Assembly (NCBI GenBank): GCA_045599185.1
Contig: JAZRVO010000030.1
Coordinates: 186,001 to 250,000 of the forward strand
DNA length: 64,000 bases
Direction: 5' to 3'
Source of the DNA: UBA1240 sp045599185
Lineage (GTDB): Bacteria > Spirochaetota > Spirochaetia > Treponematales > Treponemataceae
Under the pieces are notes generated by a model. It did no database searches. It was not told the DNA's origin and saw nothing but the letters and a program-made list of their open reading frames with translations. The translations under genes and the position numbers were made by a program. Shown one piece after another: positions 60,471-64,000 of this stretch. Position 1 is the first letter of the stretch. Each line of letters begins with the position of its first letter.

Positions 60471-62066
60471 ATGGGGATCTATTTAAATCCGAACAGTCAG
60501 AATTTTGAAGGAACTCTAAAGAGACCGATATTTGTTGATAAAACAATGATTTTAAAGACCCTTAACCGCTTTATTGATGAGCAGAACAAATATATCTGTG
60601 TGAGTCGTCCTCGCAGGTTTGGAAAGACAATTGCCAGCAATATAATTTCTTCATATTATTCAAAAGGATGTGATTCAAAAGCGATTTTTGCAAACCTTAA
60701 AATTGGAAAAGATGAAGGTTTTGAATCGAAGCTGAACAAATATAATGTCATAAAGATAGACCTTAATTCTGAGTACAGGAACTGTAGGATTAAGGATAAT
60801 GTATTAAAAAATCTTACAGATGATGTTGTTGAAGAAATTCAAATGCAGTTTCCTGATATAAAAATCAGAGAAGACTTCTCGATTGCACAGTGTATTCAGA
60901 AAGTATATGCTCATACAAGTGAGCAGTTTATAATTATTATAGATGAATACGATGTTTTTGTGCGCGAGCAGGTTAATGATGTTATTTCAGATTCACTCTT
61001 TACAGAATATCTGGATTTTTTGAACGGTCTTTTTAAGAGCGACACAATAAAGCCTGCCATTGCTTTGGCATATTTGACGGGAATTTTACCAATAGTTCGC
61101 GATAAAGTTCAGTCAAAACTGAATAATTTTAGAGAATATTCTATGGTAAATGCTTTTGAATTAAGTGAGTTTGTTGGATTTAATTCAGATGAAGTGCAGT
61201 CTCTTTGCCTGCAATACAATATTGATTTTCCAGAATGTAAACGCTGGTATGACGGTTATCATCAAAACGGCTATGAAATATATAATCCGGAATCAGTGGT
61301 TACAACTCTTTCTGCTGGCGAGTTTGCAGGTTACTGGTCTCAGACGTCAACATATCAGGTAATTTCGGACAGGTTGAAGATAAACTTTGACGGAATCCAT
61401 GACGCTGTTGTAAGGATGATTGGTGGCGAAAGTGTTGATGTTGATGTAAATATGTACATGAATACTATGACGGATTTTGTTACTAAGGATGATGTTCTTA
61501 CATATCTAATTCATTTAGGCTATCTTTCTTATAATAAGAATGACAAGACATGCAGAATTCCAAATTCTGAAATAACGGAACAGTGGCAGGCGGCAGTTTC
61601 TATATGTGACGAATATAAAGTGACAAACCAGATAATAAAACATTCCAAGGAACTTCTTGCAGCAACTTTGGAAGGCGAGGAAGAAGCCGTTGCGGAAGCA
61701 CTGGATATGAGCCATATTCATGCAACTTCAAACCGAAGTTATAATAGCGAAGACGGACTGCAGTGTGCAATTTATCTTTCGTATATCTATGCCTTGAATA
61801 AATATACGATAGTAAAAGAAATGACAGCCGGTAAAGGCTTTGCAGATGTTACGTTCATTCCATATGTGCCCAATGTGCCTGCTATGATAATAGAGCTTAA
61901 GCACAATGGTGACGAGCGTACAGCCGTTAGGCAGATAAAGGAAAAGAAATATTTTGCATCCCTTGAACATTACAGCGGAGACCTGCTTTTTGTAGGCATA
62001 AATTACGACGAGAATACAAAGAAGCATGAGTGCAAGATAGAAAAATTTGTAAAGGAAGTGAAATAA
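60471..62066 (+). CDS. AAA-ATPase-like / PD-(D/E)XK nuclease family protein, copy 3 (divergent)
   Basis: 531 residues, distant paralog of copies 1 and 2: GIYLNPNSQNFEGTLKRPIFVDKT, VSRPRRFGKTIASNI (P-loop), FIIIIDEYDVFVRE, IALAYLTGILPIVRDKVQ, RWYDGYHQNGYEIYNPES. Nuclease centre GKGFADVTFIPYVPNVPAMIIELKHNGD (D...E-x-K). AAGGTG lies 8 bases before the ATG. Its final 20 codons (CKIEKFVKEVK) recur as a relic at 63649-63711. The glycosyltransferase fragment starts 8 bases after its stop. Confidence 0.88.
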   Translation: MGIYLNPNSQNFEGTLKRPIFVDKTMILKTLNRFIDEQNKYICVSRPRRFGKTIASNIISSYYSKGCDSKAIFANLKIGKDEGFESKLNKYNVIKIDLNSEYRNCRIKDNVLKNLTDDVVEEIQMQFPDIKIREDFSIAQCIQKVYAHTSEQFIIIIDEYDVFVREQVNDVISDSLFTEYLDFLNGLFKSDTIKPAIALAYLTGILPIVRDKVQSKLNNFREYSMVNAFELSEFVGFNSDEVQSLCLQYNIDFPECKRWYDGYHQNGYEIYNPESVVTTLSAGEFAGYWSQTSTYQVISDRLKINFDGIHDAVVRMIGGESVDVDVNMYMNTMTDFVTKDDVLTYLIHLGYLSYNKNDKTCRIPNSEITEQWQAAVSICDEYKVTNQIIKHSKELLAATLEGEEEAVAEALDMSHIHATSNRSYNSEDGLQCAIYLSYIYALNKYTIVKEMTAGKGFADVTFIPYVPNVPAMIIELKHNGDERTAVRQIKEKKYFASLEHYSGDLLFVGINYDENTKKHECKIEKFVKEVK

Positions 62067-62073
62067 AAATAAA

Positions 62074-62625
62074 TTGAACAACGAGCCTTTACTTTCGGTG
62101 GTTGTACCTGTTTATAATGTAGAACCCTATTTGGAACGATGCATTCAGTCTATTTTGAATCAGACATATAAAAATCTGGCAGTTATTCTTGTTGATGACG
62201 GCTCTACCGATAAAAGTGGTTTAATCTGTGATGAATACGAACATAGAGATGAAAGGGTAATCGTTATACATAAGCAAAATGGCGGGCAATCTTCTGCAAG
62301 AAAAGCTGGTGCTGTTATAGCAACAGGAATTTATATTACATCTGTAGATAGCGATGACTGGATAGAAAACAATATGTTTGAAGAGAAGTACAGAACGGAG
62401 AAGGGCGAAGCGATGCCGTTGTCTGGGAAAACGAAATCATCTACATATTTGAGTTTAAGATGGACGGAACTGCAAAAGAAGCCATCAGCCAGATTAACTC
62501 AAAAGATTATCCGATTGCCTACAAAAATGACGGAAGAAAAATTGTCAGGTCGGTGTGAATTATTCCAGCAAAGAAAAACAGCTGACCGAGTGGATAATTC
62601 AGGAAGAGTAGGGGAAATATTATAA
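62074..62625 (+). pseudogene. Family 2 glycosyltransferase, truncated and joined to AAA/nuclease remnant
   Basis: The first about 104 residues are a clear GT-A fold family 2 glycosyltransferase: LLSVVVPVYNVEPYLERCIQ, LVDDGSTDKSGLICDEY, GGQSSARKAGAVIATG, and the metal motif VDSDDWIENNMFEE. Past about 62385 the frame runs through DNA that matches copy 2 of the AAA/nuclease gene read in another frame, giving about 78 meaningless residues. A working enzyme needs about 250 or more residues, so this is inactive or at best a stub. It begins with TTG right behind copy 3. The break point marks a recombination or insertion event. Confidence 0.85.
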
Positions 62626-62690
62626 TATTTCACACCTAGTTAGTGAATTAAATTTGAAAGATCATTATAATTTATTTAGCTGGAATTTTG
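62385..62690 (+). repeat. Relic of the 3' end of AAA/nuclease copy 2 with its downstream sequence
   Basis: Matches 60119-60427 closely, including the coding end (QNGEGRSDAVVW, IYIFEFKMDGTAKEAISQI), the stop region and the following A+T-rich hairpin AAATATTATAATATTT. One base is missing near 62548 relative to copy 2, so the relic is frameshifted and cannot be translated as the original protein end. Confidence 0.88.
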
Positions 62691-62857
62691 TGATGTGCTT
62701 TATATAAAGGAATGAAACTGTTTGAAAATTGCAAATTGTAGATATTCTTATTAAAAAAGTAGAAAAAACTTTGAAAGAGTGTGAGTAAGTAAGATATTTG
62801 AATATAGCCTAATTTGTTAGGTTATTATAGTATGGATGCATAACGAGGGGGGCTTTT

Positions 62858-63136
62858 ATGTTAATGACAGATGTTAATATTTCAGTACCGCAATCAATTG
62901 TTCCGTATACAAAAATAGAAGATGAAAACATGCAGCTGATGCGTAATGCAATGCTTATTTTCCCTTATATTAAAAATGATTCTATTTCGTATGGGAAAGC
63001 GGCAGAACTGCTTGGCATGAATAAGCTTGATTTAATTTCTTTGTATGGAAGTTTAGGAATTTGTTATTTTGATCAAACTGGAGATGAACTGGATAGTGAT
63101 ATTCTTGCCATTAAAAAAGTCAGAGGTACTTTTTGA
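62858..63136 (+). CDS. UPF0175-family antitoxin
   Basis: 92 residues: an N-terminal strand (VNISVPQSIVPYTKI) and the family core NDSISYGKAAELLGMNKLDLISLYGSLGICYFDQTGDEL, a small HTH. UPF0175 proteins pair with DUF3368 PIN-like toxins. A GAGGGGGG ribosome site lies 5 bases before the ATG. The stop overlaps the toxin ATG by one base, so the two are translationally coupled. Probable operon autoregulator. Confidence 0.82.
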   Translation: MLMTDVNISVPQSIVPYTKIEDENMQLMRNAMLIFPYIKNDSISYGKAAELLGMNKLDLISLYGSLGICYFDQTGDELDSDILAIKKVRGTF

Positions 63137-63627
63137 TGACTGTCATTTCGGATACAACTCCTATAATTTCTCTTATAAAAATTCAAAAATTGGATTTGCT
63201 TCAGAATCTTTTTAAAGAAATATTGATACCTGATGCTGTTTTTAAAGAATTAACGACAAACACAGTTTATAAAGAAGAAGCTGAAATAGTAAAAAATTGT
63301 GATTTTTTTAGAACGGTATCGGTGCAGAATAAAAAATCACTTGAAATATTTCAAAAAATTACTGATTTGGATGACGGTGAAAGTGAAGCTATAATAATAG
63401 TTGATGAACAGAAATCTGATCTTTTGATTATGGATGAAAGGAAAGGGCGCAAAATAGCAGGAAAGCTTGGTATAAATTTAACAGGAACAATTGGTATTTT
63501 GATACAGGCTTATAACGAAAAAATGATTACAGCTGAAGATGTGAAGCTTTGTCTTCAAAATCTTAGGCAGCAGAATATTCGTATAAGTGAAGAATTAATG
63601 AATATAGCTTTTGAAAAATTACAATAA
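63136..63627 (+). CDS. DUF3368 PIN-like toxin
   Basis: 163 residues. PIN-type acidic residues: SDTTPIISLIKI (Asp at residue 5), PDAVFKELT, LDDGESEAIII (Glu/Asp) and LLIMDERKGRKIAGKLGI, then LTGTIGILIQAYN. These match DUF3368, predicted Mg-dependent RNases acting as type II toxins. The ATG at 63136 shares a base with the antitoxin stop. Sits between glycosyltransferase fragments, a typical place for a stabilising module. Confidence 0.85.
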   Translation: MTVISDTTPIISLIKIQKLDLLQNLFKEILIPDAVFKELTTNTVYKEEAEIVKNCDFFRTVSVQNKKSLEIFQKITDLDDGESEAIIIVDEQKSDLLIMDERKGRKIAGKLGINLTGTIGILIQAYNEKMITAEDVKLCLQNLRQQNIRISEELMNIAFEKLQ

Positions 63628-63648
63628 AAGTATGTTTTTTAGTGGTTG

Positions 63649-63711
63649 ACAGAGAAACCACAAAGAAAACACGAGTACAAAATAGAAAAATTTGTGAAGG
63701 AAGTGGGATAG
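63649..63711 (+). pseudogene. Relic of the 3' end of AAA/nuclease copy 3
   Basis: Twenty codons ending RKHEYKIEKFVKEVG and a stop, closely matching the last residues of copy 3 (KHECKIEKFVKEVK) at DNA level. Only the tail survives. It lies immediately before the next glycosyltransferase, the same arrangement as copy 3 and the truncated family 2 gene. Confidence 0.8.
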
Positions 63712-63714
63712 AAT

Positions 63715-64000
63715 ATGAGAAAAATCAAGATTCTTCAATTCCCTATAGCAAATTCTTTTGGTGGAATAACTCATTATGCTGTAAATAACTGGAAATGGAT
63801 GGATAAAAATATCTTCCAATGCGATTTTGCTACAATGAGCAGATCATTATTCTTTGCCTCAGATTTAGAAGCAATGGGTAGTAAAATTCATTATATTTCT
63901 TGCTATGCAGAACAAAACAAAGAACAGTTTATAAAAGAATTTGATGCTATTCTAGACAACGGTTATGATGTTGTTCATTTGCATACTAAACAGTGGAAAA
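63715..64000 (+). CDS. Glycosyltransferase family 4-like protein (partial, cut by window edge)
   Basis: 95 codons of an open frame run to the right edge: MRKIKILQFPIANSFGGITH, then the segment ending GYDVVHLHTKQWK. The GGxxH near residue 17 and the DVVHLHT phrase are typical of the N-terminal Rossmann half of GT-B fold glycosyltransferases (family 4), which build surface polysaccharides. The ATG at 63715 is 3 bases after the relic stop, with GGGA as weak ribosome site. The donor and acceptor cannot be told from the N-terminus. Confidence 0.75.
   Translation, partial: MRKIKILQFPIANSFGGITHYAVNNWKWMDKNIFQCDFATMSRSLFFASDLEAMGSKIHYISCYAEQNKEQFIKEFDAILDNGYDVVHLHTKQWK

Noticed and set aside
1..64000. 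CRISPR array or insertion sequence
   Set aside because: No regularly spaced direct repeats and no transposase gene with terminal inverted repeats were found.

Overview
The window looks like chromosome of a host-associated spirochaete of the genus Treponema. This is inferred from several things: a short 594-residue alanyl-tRNA synthetase of the spirochaetal type, a groES without an adjacent groEL, many periplasmic lipoproteins and TPR proteins, a PilZ protein, and an overall moderate G+C with many intrinsic terminators. No plasmid, phage structural, rRNA or CRISPR sequence was seen.

Layout. 1-2 kb: RarA-type ATPase running off the left edge. 2.1-3.7 kb: a lipoprotein and a beta-barrel-like protein. 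3.9-8.6 kb: a tightly coupled folD-folE2-miaB-lapA-like-SPOR run. 8.7-15.5 kb: an exported lipocalin-like protein, alaS, a SurA/PrsA-like chaperone, nusB and a TPR lipoprotein. 15.6-25.5 kb: groES, a sigma-70-family sigma factor behind a textbook sigma-54 promoter, recG, yggT, dnaE and a lamin-tail-like lipoprotein. 26-38.5 kb: U32 protein, ssb, a GntR-controlled ABC transporter, an ABC exporter, a histidine phosphatase, a large unknown protein, hisC and a phosphodiesterase. 38.7-39.1 kb: tRNA-Pro and tRNA-Asp. 39.3-46.1 kb: PilZ protein, TPR protein, queD, hisH-hisF, a membrane-tethered LuxR-like regulator and some small unknown genes.

46.4-64 kb is accessory and the most interesting part. 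An operon makes a CDP-deoxyhexose (rfbF, rfbG, rfbH) and continues into three unusual multidomain proteins: a TagD-like cytidylyltransferase fused to a Gfo/Idh/MocA oxidoreductase; a metallophosphoesterase fused to a glycerophosphodiesterase (GDPD) domain in which the first catalytic His is Tyr; and a PAP2 phosphatase fused to a GDPD domain and a propeller-like tail. A CDP-glycerol glycerophosphotransferase (TagF-like) follows. Together they suggest a glycerol-phosphate-bearing, teichoic-acid-like surface glycan with built-in phosphodiester trimming or recycling. From 55.7 kb the locus is interrupted by three AAA-ATPase-like/PD-(D/E)XK genes and two broken 3' ends of such genes. One broken end has truncated a family 2 glycosyltransferase, and the other sits directly before a further glycosyltransferase. 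A UPF0175/DUF3368 toxin-antitoxin pair lies between them. This is the picture of a recombining, variable surface-glycan locus.

Regulatory structure visible in the sequence: a sigma-54 promoter with paired upstream 17-bp palindromes ahead of the sigma factor gene; four genes whose -10 box lies only 6-8 bases before the ATG, so their mRNAs are probably leaderless; a palindromic operator candidate before the GntR-type regulator; and about 17 Rho-independent terminators.
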